From Ailanthus altissimus (taxonomy: Eukaryota > Streptophyta > Magnoliopsida > Sapindales > Simaroubaceae), in contig OX327709.1 of NCBI GenBank assembly GCA_946807835.1, positions 20,585,501 through 20,649,500 of the forward strand: 64,000 nucleotides of DNA, written 5' to 3'. Positions 13,985-26,480 of the stretch are shown in pieces. The notes under the pieces were generated by a model that was given only the letters and a program-made list of their open reading frames with translations, searched no databases and was not told the origin of the DNA. Within the stretch, counting starts at the first letter, position 1, and each line of letters opens with the position of its first letter. Made by a program: the position numbers and the translations under genes.

Positions 13985-14290
13985 AGTGCACCACTGCCGC
14001 GCCAGCTGTCATCGCTACAGCGCTGGAAGGTCAAACCCCCAGCGTCTCATTGCCAACACACGTCGTTATAGGGCTCTTCAGCGCTGCGGTGCTAACGTCT
14101 CACCACTGGAAGGTCAAACCTCCAGCGCTGCGGCACTCGAGTTTCATCGCTGGGGCACGAATTTCAGAAACTCAGAGTTCTAACGCAAGCTTCCCAGCTA
14201 TGGGAGAAGGAACTCCCAACGCTGCGGTGTCAAGCCTTCAGCGTTGCAGCGCTGGTAGGACGAACCCCTAGTGCCGCGGTGTCAACGCCC
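13985..14290 (-). repeat. GC-rich repeat in the leader of Copia B
   Basis: A GC-rich island in an AT-rich element, made of repeated CAGCGCTG, GCTGCGGTG and GGAAGGTCAAACC words. It lies between the primer-binding site and gag, where element D has its GCGCTGAGGCGC repeats. Two overlapping open frames on + (13918-14271) read through it but are repeat-derived and antisense to the element. Confidence 0.7.
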
Positions 14291-14409
14291 AGTAAACCTC
14301 CTTTTGGCATACCCGTTTCAATACTTGAAACGCGCCATTTTCACCGGGTCTTTTGCATCCATTCATTCAAATCACACCCAAATACAACCTAAATAGCTCT
14401 GATACCACT

Positions 14410-16510
14410 TGTTGGTTTCGGAGAACTAATATATATAGGTGTATACATGTGCAATTATGTCTATTGCCTAAATACGTATCATATATGAATTTAAGTCTGA
14501 CGAAAATGTGAAACATCCAATAAACACAATAAATATATATATTAATCATATTAATATATTAGTAAATGTTGAGAACTTACCTTAACGTGTAACGTTATAC
14601 ACATATTTTTCTAGAGTCCAAATGGAGACCAACTCGCGGGTAGTTCTAATCACCAACACGGTGGGCTTGGTGAGCTAGAACAATAACCCAATATCCAGCA
14701 CAGGATTAACTCTTAATCCCCAAAATGGCCAGTGTGTGTTTTTATCCTTTTCTCCAAAAGGATAAGAAATAAAAAATTTGAAGCAATTCACAATTGCTCC
14801 AATTGAAAGTATAGCGAAAATGAAACAATATCATTTTCCCTTTCCTTTTCTTTTTCTTCCTTTTTTCCTCTCTTCTTCTTCTGCTTCTTTTTCTTCTCTT
14901 CCTCCTCTCCATTTCTTCCTTCTTTTTCTCGGCCAAATGGCTACACACACTCACTTCTCTTCTCTTCTCTCTCTCTTTCTTTATATATATATATATATAT
15001 AAAATAAAATATTAATATTATATTTTATAAATAATATATTATATAATATAATAAGAGAGATATTTTTATTATTTAATCATTAAATAATCAAATTGAGAAA
15101 TGACCATTTTTTTCCTCATGAATAGTTATCAAGTTTACTCTCTAGTAGGTTCTACTAAATCCCACACTTGGGTAAACTCAACTAAGAGTCCACAATGCAC
15201 CACGTGTCATTGTATAATTATAAATAATTATTATTAACTAATTATTATATTTAACACTTAAATACAGACAGGCACGCATTCATGTGGTATTGCTAAATAT
15301 TGCTAGATTAAACAATTTAATTCGGCACGCTGCCCTAATGCACAATGAGTACAGGCCATATCGCGGGACTCTCTAGGTCCTATGTCTGATTCGTCAAATG
15401 AAACTATTCCAATAGGTCAGTGAGCAATGCCCTACGCACACGTCACGGATATACAAATTAGCGCATTGAACCATGCAAGTTAATGTTACAACATATACAT
15501 TTAGTCCTTTCGTCATGATATCCTGGATATGCGGGGATATAGATTATCACCGTCAAATCCCTAGTGTTTATCCATGTCTTATCTCTAGACTTGTATCTCA
15601 TTGAACAATATGCACAAACTCTTTTGCCATATTGTTCCACCCTGGCGGAACTCTTTCCCGGGATTAATGCTTATGGCCAGAAGACTTTCCAAGATACAGT
15701 CTCGAAGTATCTGGATATCAAACTTCCTATACAAGCTAATGGATCCTATATATGTACACACCAAACTCTTTAAGCATCGAACCATACCCAGCGACACCAA
15801 TGGTCATACCATGAAAGGTCTGTGATATACGTGGAACCAAAGTATAGTGGATCACTTATAAGCCCACCGTAGCACTCAAGTCAAAGGACAACGTATACTA
15901 CTCAACTCGAGAGGATCCTCTATTGATGGCTTATATAAGATGTCTATCGGAGGCCCTCGTGAGTCTGTCCCATATCCAGTCCTAACTGGATACCCATATG
16001 TCAATACGAGCTCCAAGCTCACGGTCGGCTAGGAACGACCATCTATACCCTATAGGTACGACATATGTTAATCTATATATAAAGGTATCCACCGACAGAC
16101 CTGCATCGGCAGAAATAGATCAGGGACAATTATTCGAGAACATACTTGCGCAACTAGCATTTTCTTAGCACCCGATTGCAACTCTTGTAACTATGCAATT
16201 ACTAGTATATTCTCAGGTCTATGTCCCATTATAGACAAGGCTCCAACTCTTGGATCTGTTGAGTATTATAATCAGATAACACTTAACTGTGCTAACATTT
16301 AGCATTTATATCTCTCAGTGTGGCTAACTATAAGCCCTTATCTAAACTCCTTTAGATTTGACCTGAACTCTTTCAAATCTACAATGTCTGTAACATTACA
16401 TTGCATAGTACCATATAAATGGGTATTAGCAATTTAATGAGAATGTACACTTATAAAAATATACAAGTATATGTACATTCAGGGATGGCACGTAAGTATC
16501 AACCCTAACA
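14410..16510 (-). repeat. 5' LTR of Copia B (2101 bp)
   Basis: Partner of 7929-10012 with the same end sequences, CT-rich tract (14840-14970) and TA run (14982-15000). It abuts the primer-binding site at 14396-14407 with a 2-base gap, the same gap as in element D. Confidence 0.9.
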
Positions 16511-17200
16511 ATATCATCAACATATATTAATATTATAATAAGATAATTAAATGAATGTTTGATAAAAATAAAAGTATCTGATCTTAAGTTCTTAAAACCC
16601 AATTCTAGCAAAGCAATTCTAAGCTTATTATATTATTCTCTTAGAGCCTACTTTAGGCCATATAAAGCTTTCTTCAATTTGCAGACATAAGTTGGGTTAA
16701 CAGTATTTACAAACCCTTCTGGTTAAGACATGTATACTTCCTCTAACAAGTCATCATTCAAAAAAGTATTGTTTATATCTATTTGTCTTATAAGCCATTG
16801 ATTCATAACTGGTAGGCTAAGGAAAATTCTAACAATAAAGGATTTTACAATTACACTAAAGGTTCCAAGATAATCAATCCATAGTATTTAAAAATATCTT
16901 TAGCAACTAACCTGGCCTTGTACTTTGAAATAGTACCATCAGGACTATATTTTATTCTAAACACCTATTTATTACTTACTACTTTTGTTGCTTGAGAACT
17001 AAGAACCAGTGACCATGTCTAATTTTTAAAAAGAGATTCATACTCCTGAGTCATAGCTTGTCTCCATTTTGGATGATTTAATGCTTCAGCAATAATTTAG
17101 GTTCTGAATTATTCTTAGAGGTATGGCCAAGATACATTTTTAGTTTTTAAAAAAATCATTTTTTGATCTAGTGATCATTTGATAAATAGGGACTGTTGTT
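16511..17200 (-). pseudogene. Copia A: reverse transcriptase, N-terminal part
   Basis: On the - strand this reads into the RT and ends in LIIILIYVDD, the Copia catalytic motif, which is cut by element B directly after YVDD. The rest of the RT continues at 7928. Upstream there are recognisable but frame-broken RT pieces. The remnant cannot encode an enzyme. Confidence 0.75.
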
Positions 17201-17879
17201 GTTTGTGTTGCCTGAGTGTGAAGAGCTTCTAAAGAAGTGGTGTTTATTGAATGTTATCTTAAGGTTGAAGTGTGTACAGAGGAGTTAGCTGGTGAAATTG
17301 ATTGTGAAGGTGATTGATTTTTTTAGAAATTGATTTATGGTTAAGATATGAAGGAATGACCTATTGCTTCAAGAAGTGAACTAGCTTTTGAGATTATTTA
17401 CTGCTACCATATAGTCTGTGAGTATATATTTGAACAATAAAAAATTGTAAAGGAGTAGAAAAATGTAGATTTGATAAGTCAATTTTATGATGTAAAACAA
17501 AAAGTTCAGAATAAGGAAAAGAATTTTCATTAAAGGTAACGTGTCTTGCTACATATACCTTTTCAAATAGATGCAGACACCTATATCATTTATGCATAGG
17601 GCTATAGCTAATAAAGACACACTTCTCAATGTGAAAGATAAATTTGTGTCTCTTGTAAAGCCTTAACAATAGGAAACAAGCACATCCAAAAGGCTTAAGG
17701 AATTCATAGTCTAATGAAGTTCCTTGAAGTCTTCAATATACTGAAATGTAATTTAAAATTGGTTTGGGACGTCTATTGATGAGATATGTGGCTGAATGAA
17801 ATGATTCCCACTAGTAAAGAAGATGAATTTTTGCTTAAGATAAATGGGTAAAACCCGTTTTAATAACGTGCCTATATTT

Positions 17880-18660
17880 TCTTTTTACTACTCCATTTTG
17901 GTGATATATATGTAGGCAAGACAATCTAAATTGTATGTTATTTTGCTTCAAATATTCAACAAATGACCTAAATTCTCCTCTACAGTTAGACTGTAGTATA
18001 AGGATATAAGCTTTAAGCTATTTTTCTATTTATTTTAAAATAGTATAAAGGTATATAATACTTCTAATTTTATTTTCAGCTGAAAGATCCAACTATATTT
18101 TGTGTAATCATCTACAAAGTTGATATAGTATTTAACGCCGTCTAAAGTTTCATAAAGAGCTAGTCCCTATGCATCAACATAAACTAACTTCAATGGTTGT
18201 CTAGCTTTTGGAGTGACACATGGAAAATGAAGTTTGTGCATTTTGTGTAATCATCTACAAAGTTGATATAGTATTTAACGCCGTCTAAAGTTTCATAAAG
18301 AGCTAGTCCCTATGCATCAACATAAACTAACTTCAATGGTTGTCTAGCTTTTGGAGTGACACATGGAAAATGAAGTTTGTGCATTTTGTGTAATCATCTA
18401 CAAAGTTGATATAGTATTTAACGCCGTCTAAAGTTTCATAAAGAGCTAGTCCCTATGCATCAACATAAACTAACTTCAATGGTTGTCTAGCTTTTGGAGT
18501 GACACATGGAAAATGAAGTTTGTGCATTTTGCTTATTTGACATGTATCACAAAATGATCCATCTAGAGTTTTATTACAGATCAAAGACTTGTTACAACTT
18601 CTCATTACATTTTTCAGAATTATAGGACTTGGATGTCCAAGTCTCAAATGTCACAGTCTC
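17880..18660 (-). pseudogene. Copia A: GAG-pre-integrase and integrase start
   Basis: On the - strand, MRLGHPS...ILKNV...CDTCQISKMHKLHF is the zinc-binding GAG-pre-integrase motif (H..H and C..C). It is followed by KLVYVDA, where the usual motif is the integrase HSDVWGP-like start, and then the beginning of the integrase core. A threefold 143-bp repeat (18101-18529) breaks the reading frame here. Confidence 0.75.
18101..18529 (-). repeat. Three tandem copies of a 143-bp unit in Copia A integrase
   Basis: Copies begin at TGTGTAATCATC at 18101, 18244 and 18387 and appear identical by eye. The unit covers the start of the integrase coding sequence. Because 143 is not a multiple of 3, each added copy changes the frame. 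Confidence 0.9.
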
Positions 18661-19369
18661 CATTTTTCATAACTAACTTGTTTTGAGTTTTAGGATACAA
18701 AAACAAAGCAAGATGAGTTTAGCACCAAGTTGACTCTTATTTATATTAAGGTGCATTATTTTCAAGTTGAGAAAATAAAGACAATGGTTTATGAACAATA
18801 TATGTTTATGGATTTATAAGTGTATTGGGATGTGAACATGGCAGTAACTTGTATAATCCATTCACATCCACTTTTTACAGCAATAGGATTCCCATCTTGT
18901 CATTTACAAGACAACAATTGGAATAGAATTCAATAAAGATAGGGTTATCTTGTACTAGTTTAGATACACTGAATAGGTTTTTAGTTATAGTAGGCACAAA
19001 CAATATATTTTTAAGCAGTAACATATTTTCAATTTTAGATTTTAAACATGGATCACCAATGCATGTTATTTCAAGTACTTAGCCATTACCAATGATTAAC
19101 CGATCCATACTTGAGTAGTTGTATTTGTTGTTAAGGTTAGAGTCATTATAGGTAAGATGATGAGTTGCACTAGAATCAAGATACCAGCCTTGATCTGCTG
19201 GTCCTTCTTATATTGCAGGTTTAGCATAATAAACAACTCTATTCATTTGTATGCCAAAGTTACCAAGTCCTTGATTTCCTTGGAATTTATTATTATAACC
19301 ACTAGCATTATAAATTTTGTTCCTTTGGTGTATACTCACTAAACAATAGAACTTGGCTGTTAAGTGCCC

Positions 19370-20240
19370 TTACTTCTCATAAATTTGATCAATGAGCTTT
19401 ATAGTGCCTTTGCCATAATTGTTTCTTTCACCCTGTTGGCCCTGATTTCTTCCTCTATTTCCACCAAAATTTCCTCTACCATATCCATAACTAGAACTAT
19501 ATCTATTATTACCAAAACCACCATAATTTCCACCAGTAGCACCATTAACACCATTTCCCTCTATCTCCAGGACTAAATCCTCCTCTTCTTCCACCTCTTT
19601 GTGCAAAATTAACATTAAAAAATATTTTGATTTCTTATTTTGTTTGATGAACGTAAGGATAACCTACTTTCCTGAGTCAACAACATTAATCAGGCTTCAT
19701 TAAGTGTTATTGACCCTATCTTGTTACTTATTAGAGTAACTACTAATCTTAGCCAACTCTTATTCTAATAATTAAATGTGTAATAAAATCATTTTCATCA
19801 ATCTTGTAACTAGCAGTTGTCAGTTCATCAAAAAAAAATTTAAGCTTAAGGAAATAATCAAACATCAACATTTAATTATTTTTAACAGTGGCAATTGTAT
19901 TTTAAGTTAAACATTCTTAGGCTTTAAAGTTGAACCAAATTACTTATTAACTACTATCCAAAGCTCTTGAAAGGACTTATAGTCAATCACTAGGTCAAGA
20001 ATGTTATCTTGAATCGTAGAAAAGAGCCAGCTTAACAAGATCTAATTATTTCTCATCCACGATTCAAACTTTGAATTCACAATAACATCTTCATTTGTTA
20101 TTGAGCTAGATCTAGCAACTTTGACATACTGATATGGACAAATATTAATTCCATTATTTAAAATTTTGAGTCTATTAACTTTAATCACCGTGAGTACTTG
20201 TGATCTCCAAATCACGAAGTTTGATCGATCAAGTTTCACG
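19370..20240 (-). pseudogene. Copia A: gag
   Basis: The - strand opens with KLDRSNFVIWRSQVL (20239-20150), the start typical of plant Copia gag, and later reaches a glycine/asparagine/arginine-rich tail (19615-19400, GGNYGGFGNN and similar). A clear CCHC knuckle is not visible. Stops and frameshifts lie between these pieces. Confidence 0.7.
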
Positions 20241-20343
20241 ATTGTTATGAAGATATATAAAGAGAGGTTTGTGTAGAGCTTAGATTCAAGCTTGTAGAAG
20301 TCATATTAGAAGAATTGGAGTTGGCCAATAGCTTTGATATCAT

Positions 20344-20740
20344 ATTACAAACTGTAATTTTTGTTTGGTTGCTTAAAAAATGTGAGAAAATGCGAGAGAA
20401 AAGAGAGTTAAACAAAAATGCACAAATGAATTGTTTTCCATTGCATCGGAAAAATTATTACAAGAGAGTATTTATAATTACAGAAATACAAAAGAAATCA
20501 GAGTTTGTTTTTAATCACCATAACAACTTTTGGCAGGAAATTACAAGCTTTTAAAAACAGAACTCCTAAATAACTTGCCACGTCATCATCACAAGTTGAC
20601 TCAATAAGCTTACTTCATATCACACTTTAACAACTCAGCTCAGCCTAATCAATCCCTCACTATCTGTAATCAACATGAGTGCCTATTACTAGCATCGTAT
20701 CAGATGCTCACAACCAGCATCATAACAATACTCTGCTACA
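20344..20740 (-). repeat. 5' LTR of Copia A (397 bp)
   Basis: Aligns with both ends of 5811-6983. It starts on - with TGTAGCAGAG at 20740 and ends at about 20344, one base from the decayed primer-binding site at 20331-20342. The expected CA end is not evident, so the inner boundary may be off by a few bases. Confidence 0.75.
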
Positions 20741-20745
20741 GGTAC

Positions 20746-21044
20746 CAATTTTTTAGGAGAAATTATTTAAATTTCAGTTTATGTGACGGTGGAGACGTGG
20801 AGTGGAGTGTGTAATAAAAAAAATTTTTAAAAAAAAGAATCAATCATCTGAGAATATTAGCTGTCAGTGTGTAAGTGAGCGCCAGCCAGATTATCTTTTA
20901 AATGTCAATTACTGGAGTGATGAAGATTTTTAGCAGAACGGAGATATAAATAAAACCTTTATTGAAATATCGCCCAATTACAAATAGTAGAAAGTTTCTG
21001 AACTCACCACCCCTCAAACTAATTATCAAAAACTCTCTTAGAGC
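20746..21044. other. Short intergenic stretch
   Basis: No gene seen. It holds an A/T homopolymer patch near 20815-20840 and ends in the left target-site duplication of the SINE (21028-21044). Confidence 0.4.
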
Positions 21045-21239
21045 GCCAACCATCTCAGTGGCAAGATGGTTGGTGTGTCTTAATTAGCTAGATGCCACTC
21101 CTACCATTTGGGGGGAACAGAGACCTTTTTTTTTTTTTTTTTAACTTATAAGTTGTACTATAGGAATTCAATTTAGGTTGATTTTGATTAACATGTGATT
21201 GTATATATCAATAGAAATGTAACTATTATTTTTTTAAAA
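21045..21239 (+). mobile_element. Probable tRNA-derived SINE
   Basis: Flanked by near-identical 17-bp direct repeats (21028-21044 and 21240-21256, AAAACTCTCTTAGAGC against AAAATTCTCTTAAAGC). The left part has TGGCAAGATGG, close to a pol III A box (TRGCNNAGYGG). A run of T follows at 21127-21142 and an A-rich tail ends the unit. A clear B box is missing, so the call is moderate. Confidence 0.45.
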
Positions 21240-21256
21240 AAAAATTCTCTTAAAGC

Positions 21257-23180
21257 ATACATTGAGAGGACCTCGAAAAGGGTTGTGCTAGTATGTGCTA
21301 TCTAAAACCACATTGTATTAATTTAAATACTAGAGAAAAATAGCATGAATAAACATGAAATGTGAATCTACTCATTAAACGATAACGGCACAACATAAAA
21401 ATTAATAAGAAAGAATGACACTTCACGCTCAGATTAATATTTCTTAAAAAAGGGGAGTCATTAAGAATATTTTGGCAAGATTCATTTTAATAGAATTGAT
21501 GAGTAATCAGGTAGGAAGGATTTAGTGCACATTTAATGTTAAATGTTAAAGCTAAGTAAATGGATCATATTTGACTATCGAGGTTTTAATTGTTTTCTTT
21601 TTTCTTTTTTGGCATTATAATATGCAAAGGATTGCTCCAAAGTGTAGTTGATAGTTGTGTGGTCTTTGCAAAGTAATCAACGATTATTCGGTATGGTCTT
21701 AAACGACCAATTGTCTCTGGGCTTCGATGGCTGCTTGAAAGACTCAGATTACGAATAATTTGTTACTTTTAACTCCAACTTTGAATGAAAGCTAATAGCT
21801 AAGCTTCATGGAAGACAAAAATGGAAAACAATGACAGGAAAAAATGTTATTCTTTTTTAAAGTTGGAGAGATATATGTTTAAAAACTTTGCTCTCTCCTT
21901 GTTCTATCTCCTCAATAATGAAAGATCAATGTAAATTAAAATATCTTATTTATAATAGTAATTTATTTTATGAATATTTTAGTAATTAGAATTTTTGTTA
22001 AAAAGTAGTTTGGAAGGTATTTTAGTGTTCAAATATCAGATCAAGATTTTTTCCTAGTCTAATTTTTTTACTAATATAGAATTGATAATTAGTAAAAAGT
22101 AAAATAATTAAAAATAAATAAATCTTGATCACAAATAACCGATATAAAATACATGTCGAAAGATCCTTAAAAGATTGGATATGATTAGATTAGAAGAAAA
22201 TCTGGAATATTCTCAAATATCCTCATTCTTAATTAATTTTGTATAATTCATTACAAGATTTTAAAAAGCCATCCAAAGATTATTTTCGTTTTTTTTTTTT
22301 TGGTCACAAGTCTGATGTTAATTTATTCTTAGATATTTATATTTATGTCTTTTTGCTTCTTAAACTTGTTAAGTTTGAACTTTTTTTAAAAAATCACTTT
22401 TTCCAATTTTTTATTTTGAGAGCAAATGTCTGAATGAGTTCCTTAATTTTTTTTTATAAAAATATCTTTATAATATTAAATTATTTCCTACCATGTAAGT
22501 CTTAACTTCTTAGTTGCAAGTGTTAGAATAAAACTTTATAATTTTGTAAATTTAAAACAATGCAATAATATAACTTATTTTTTTATATAACACTTTTTTT
22601 TAAATGCTTAATATTCTTACATCATTCAAATGATTAATTATTAATTGGCTTATAGTGTTAAACAAAATATAATAATTATCATACTAATAAATAAATTTAT
22701 AATATTAATTAAGAAATGCAATACATATTTATTTGTTTATAATGTATCAAGTTATCATAATTAAAATTATTATTTTTATAATTTTTAAACAATTTTACTG
22801 TCATCTTGTCAATTGCTAATTTAAAAATATTTCTATTATATAGATATAAATATATTAATATTGAGACGAACATAGATGTAAAATTACTAATTTTCAATTG
22901 TTTTTAGTTTATGAAACCAAATAACTTAATACTTATAATTAAGAGATATAAATCTAAATTTATTCATTCAGATTTTTTATTTAAAAAAAAGAGAAAAAAA
23001 AAACCAACAAACAAGTGCTACCCAAGTAAAAGTATGTTTATTCTTCCATATTTTTCATATTAAGTAGTTGGAAGTATTATCCTTACAAATCTCTTGATTA
23101 ATTATTCTATTCTAAAACAAGGAAAGTAATCTTCAATCTTCTTTGCCCCCTTACTATTTCTTCCTTATATATGTGAAGTA
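21257..23180. other. AT-rich intergenic region upstream of the SDR gene
   Basis: Very AT-rich, with many homopolymer runs. I recognise no gene, transposon end or structured RNA here; short open frames are chance. Confidence 0.5.
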
Positions 23181-23185
23181 AAAAC

Positions 23186-23450
23186 ATTACTATTTTTAAG
23201 TTTTCTTCTAGTACTATCAACCTTTTTATGGTAATAAAAACACTCAACATTACTCAAAATGTTATGAAGTTAAACTTATTACCATTTTCAAGTTTTCTTC
23301 CTATTAATACAACCTTGTTTTTGGTAATAAAGACACAACAACATTACTCAAAATGATATAAAAGTTAAAACATTACTATTTTCAACTTTCTTTCTATTAT
23401 TATTAACCCTTTTTATGGTAATAAAGACACAACAACATTGCTTAAAATGT
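23186..23450 (+). repeat. Three tandem repeats in the SDR promoter
   Basis: Three diverged copies of about 85-95 bp share the order ATTACTATTTTCAA, TTTTCTTCTA, TTATGGTAATAAAGACAC, CAACATTACTCAAAATG. They end about 110 bp before the start codon of the dehydrogenase gene, so they lie in its promoter. Confidence 0.8.
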
Positions 23451-23459
23451 TCTTAGCCT

Positions 23460-23480
23460 TGACATGTGGAGAACATGTCA
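23460..23480. promoter_or_regulatory. Perfect inverted repeat before the SDR gene
   Basis: TGACATGT, spacer GGAGA, ACATGTCA: 8-bp perfect arms, 84 bp before the ATG. The shape fits a binding site for a dimeric regulator; that role is inference. Confidence 0.4.
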
Positions 23481-23563
23481 TTGATTTACTTAAAATGTTC
23501 CTACATTTTAAATTTCAGGCTCCTCTCTCGAAAGTTTGAGAATTGATCACAAGGGTAAACAAT

Positions 23564-25010
<1,447 letters not shown>

Positions 25011-25510
25011 ACGGAAGAAAGTTTAGAAAACATAAGAGCTACTATTTCCTTCGTCCAACAAGTTAATAAAATTTGCATGTATGCTTTTATTTTAAAAATT
25101 GCTAAGCAAGTTCTTAGTTACAATAAAATGAAGATATATATGTTATAACATCTCTGAATAATTGCACTACTTCGGATGTCTTCTAGACTTTCAGCATAAA
25201 CAACAAGATATTCTTCATCTTATTGAATTGTTTTACAAATAATGTGGCATAAAAAGAGTATTCTAAACTTTCTCCAACGATGAAAAGTCGCGGTACATCT
25301 TATGCTTTCCAAATAACGTTTAAGGAGAGAGTCAAAGATTTTTTATTGTTGTGATTTTGTTAATGTTTTGAGTAATACTAGACATTTCGAAATTTATATC
25401 AAAAAGTACGTGCCAATTGAAGTGACATGTGATATATCGTTCATTCCATTATGTACTGTAATATTCTATAATTCACACAATAAATAACACCTCAATAATT
25501 TTTTTGAAGT
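25011..25510. other. 3' flank of the SDR gene
   Basis: Holds the presumed 3' UTR; AATAAA-like words occur at about 25065 and 25122 (AATAAAA). Otherwise nothing recognised. Confidence 0.4.
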
Positions 25511-25513
25511 TTT

Positions 25514-25557
25514 AAGAAACACATGTCACACAATAATTGAAGTGACATGTGTTTCTT
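25514..25557. repeat. Perfect 16-bp inverted repeat
   Basis: Arms AAGAAACACATGTCAC (25514-25529) and GTGACATGTGTTTCTT (25542-25557) around a 12-base loop. The word GAAGTGACATGTG occurs once more at 25419-25431. It could be a remnant foldback element; too short to call a miRNA precursor. Confidence 0.6.
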
Positions 25558-25817
25558 GAAGTTTAAAGCAATTCAAAGTGAATTAAAGGACTTTCTCTCT
25601 CTAACTCTATATATTGTTATAAAAGCCTTTTCCTTTATATAGAAACTGATCAAGTGCCTGAATCGATCCCTAAGGCCTACTATAATTCGATCTAGCAGAT
25701 TTTAAAAACCTAAAATAAAACAATAAGAGAGGAAGTCATTGAAGGGTAAAAAAATCAATTATGTTTTGACTTTAAGGGCCCAAAACAACGTAGTGATTAA
25801 TAGGTAATATTTACGAT

Positions 25818-26062
25818 ATTGTCATTTACGAGGAAAAAAAAATGTCTTTTGATTCTTAATTTTATGAATATATATTAATTTAGTTCTCTATAGGAACGAA
25901 AATGGTAATTGTTCGGAGATAAAAATAGTAATACAAATTTATTAAAAATATTTTTATAATGATTAATATAGTATATATTAAAAAAGTAAGAATTAAATTA
26001 ATATATATTCATAAAACTAAGGATTAAAATAGCATTTCTCCTTAACGAGAAATAGCACCATT
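25818..26062. mobile_element. Foldback MITE with long inverted repeats
   Basis: Arms of roughly 70 bp are inverted copies of each other. The core is a perfect 23-bp match (25860-25882 against 25994-26016, TTTATGAATATATATTAA). Outer parts are diverged (CATTTACGAGGAAAA against the complement of TTCTCCTTAACGAG). No coding capacity. I could not fix a target-site duplication, so family and ends are uncertain. Confidence 0.6.
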
Positions 26063-26242
26063 TTGTGTATGTTTTCTGTATTTTCAAATATTATCTGATA
26101 CCGCTTAATTTCTTCTTAATTGCTTCAGAACCAATGAAACACTATAAATTCACCTTTTGGTTCTTAAGCAATTAGGTCTCTAATTATGCATTTAGTGAGA
26201 CTTCCTATGACCAACTCAATTTCTCCATTCAGTCACCCTTTA

Positions 26243-26480
26243 TCAATGTGCAACAAGTTCATAGAACTTCATAAATTTGTTTACTGGGAATACATTAGTC
26301 CCCTGATCAACTGGATTGTCTTTAATATCTATTTTTTCCAGCTCTATAGTCCTACTTGATACCAACTCTCTAATATAGTGATATTTTACAACTATATGCT
26401 TAGTTATATTATGAATTATAAGGTTCTTGCATCGTGGAATTGCTGATTGATTATCTAAATACTCATTCAACAATCCTCCC
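26243..26480 (-). pseudogene. Copia RNase H fragment
   Basis: The - strand reads DNQSAIPRCKN, then KHIVVKYHYIRELV, then DNPVDQGTNVFPVNKF, the final RNase H part of a Copia polyprotein (DNxSAI, KHIxxxYHxIREL, DxxADxLTKxxP). It lacks LTRs nearby and the rest of pol. It is distinct from element C, which lies on the other strand. Confidence 0.75.

Larger units (their letters stand above)
10013..14409 (-). pseudogene. Copia B internal region: decayed gag-pol
   Basis: About 4.4 kb between the LTRs without any long open frame. On the - strand its last part (10020-10150) aligns with the end of element D's polyprotein: the DNA for ADPLTKA is recognisable as GCGGATCCACTTTCTAAGGC. The first 1.2 kb (13080-14409 on +) is the leader with GC-rich repeats and stem-loops. 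The region between is pol debris with many stops; there is no functional protein. Small open frames on either strand here are chance. Confidence 0.75.
7929..16510 (-). mobile_element. Copia element B (long-LTR family, decayed)
   Basis: A complete Copia element on the - strand with two LTRs (14410-16510 as 5', 7929-10012 as 3') and the target-site duplication ATATC at 7924-7928 and 16511-16515. The primer-binding site is GCTCTGATACCA on + (14396-14407), two bases from the LTR, and the polypurine tract lies just beyond 10012 (on -, GAGCAAGTGAGAG). LTR ends are TGTTAGGG...CCAACA on -. The ends, PBS spacing, leader structure and C-terminal end match element D at 56142, so the two belong to one family. 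The two LTRs differ at roughly one base in eight over their first 60 bp, mostly transitions, so B is much older than D. Confidence 0.9.
5811..20740 (-). mobile_element. Copia element A (decayed, split by Copia B)
   Basis: A full-length but decayed Ty1/Copia element read on the - strand. The 5' LTR is 20344-20740 and the 3' LTR 5811-6983. The target-site duplication is GGTAC (5806-5810 and 20741-20745). The primer-binding site is a decayed match to TGGTATCAGAGC, seen on + as GCTTTGATATCA at 20331-20342. The polypurine tract is TCTCTCTCTTCTC on + at 6984-6996. The domain order gag, GAG-pre-integrase, integrase, RT, RNase H is that of Copia. Element B (7929-16510) was inserted later. Stops and frameshifts break every domain, so it cannot move by itself. 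The gag start (KLDRSNFVIWRSQVL) resembles Ale/Retrofit-type gag; lineage is tentative. Confidence 0.85.

Noticed and set aside
13918..14271. 117-aa open frame on + in Copia B
   Set aside because: Antisense to the element and inside its GC-rich leader repeat.
25514..25557. miRNA precursor
   Set aside because: The stem is only 16 bp, too short for a 21-nt duplex with flanks.
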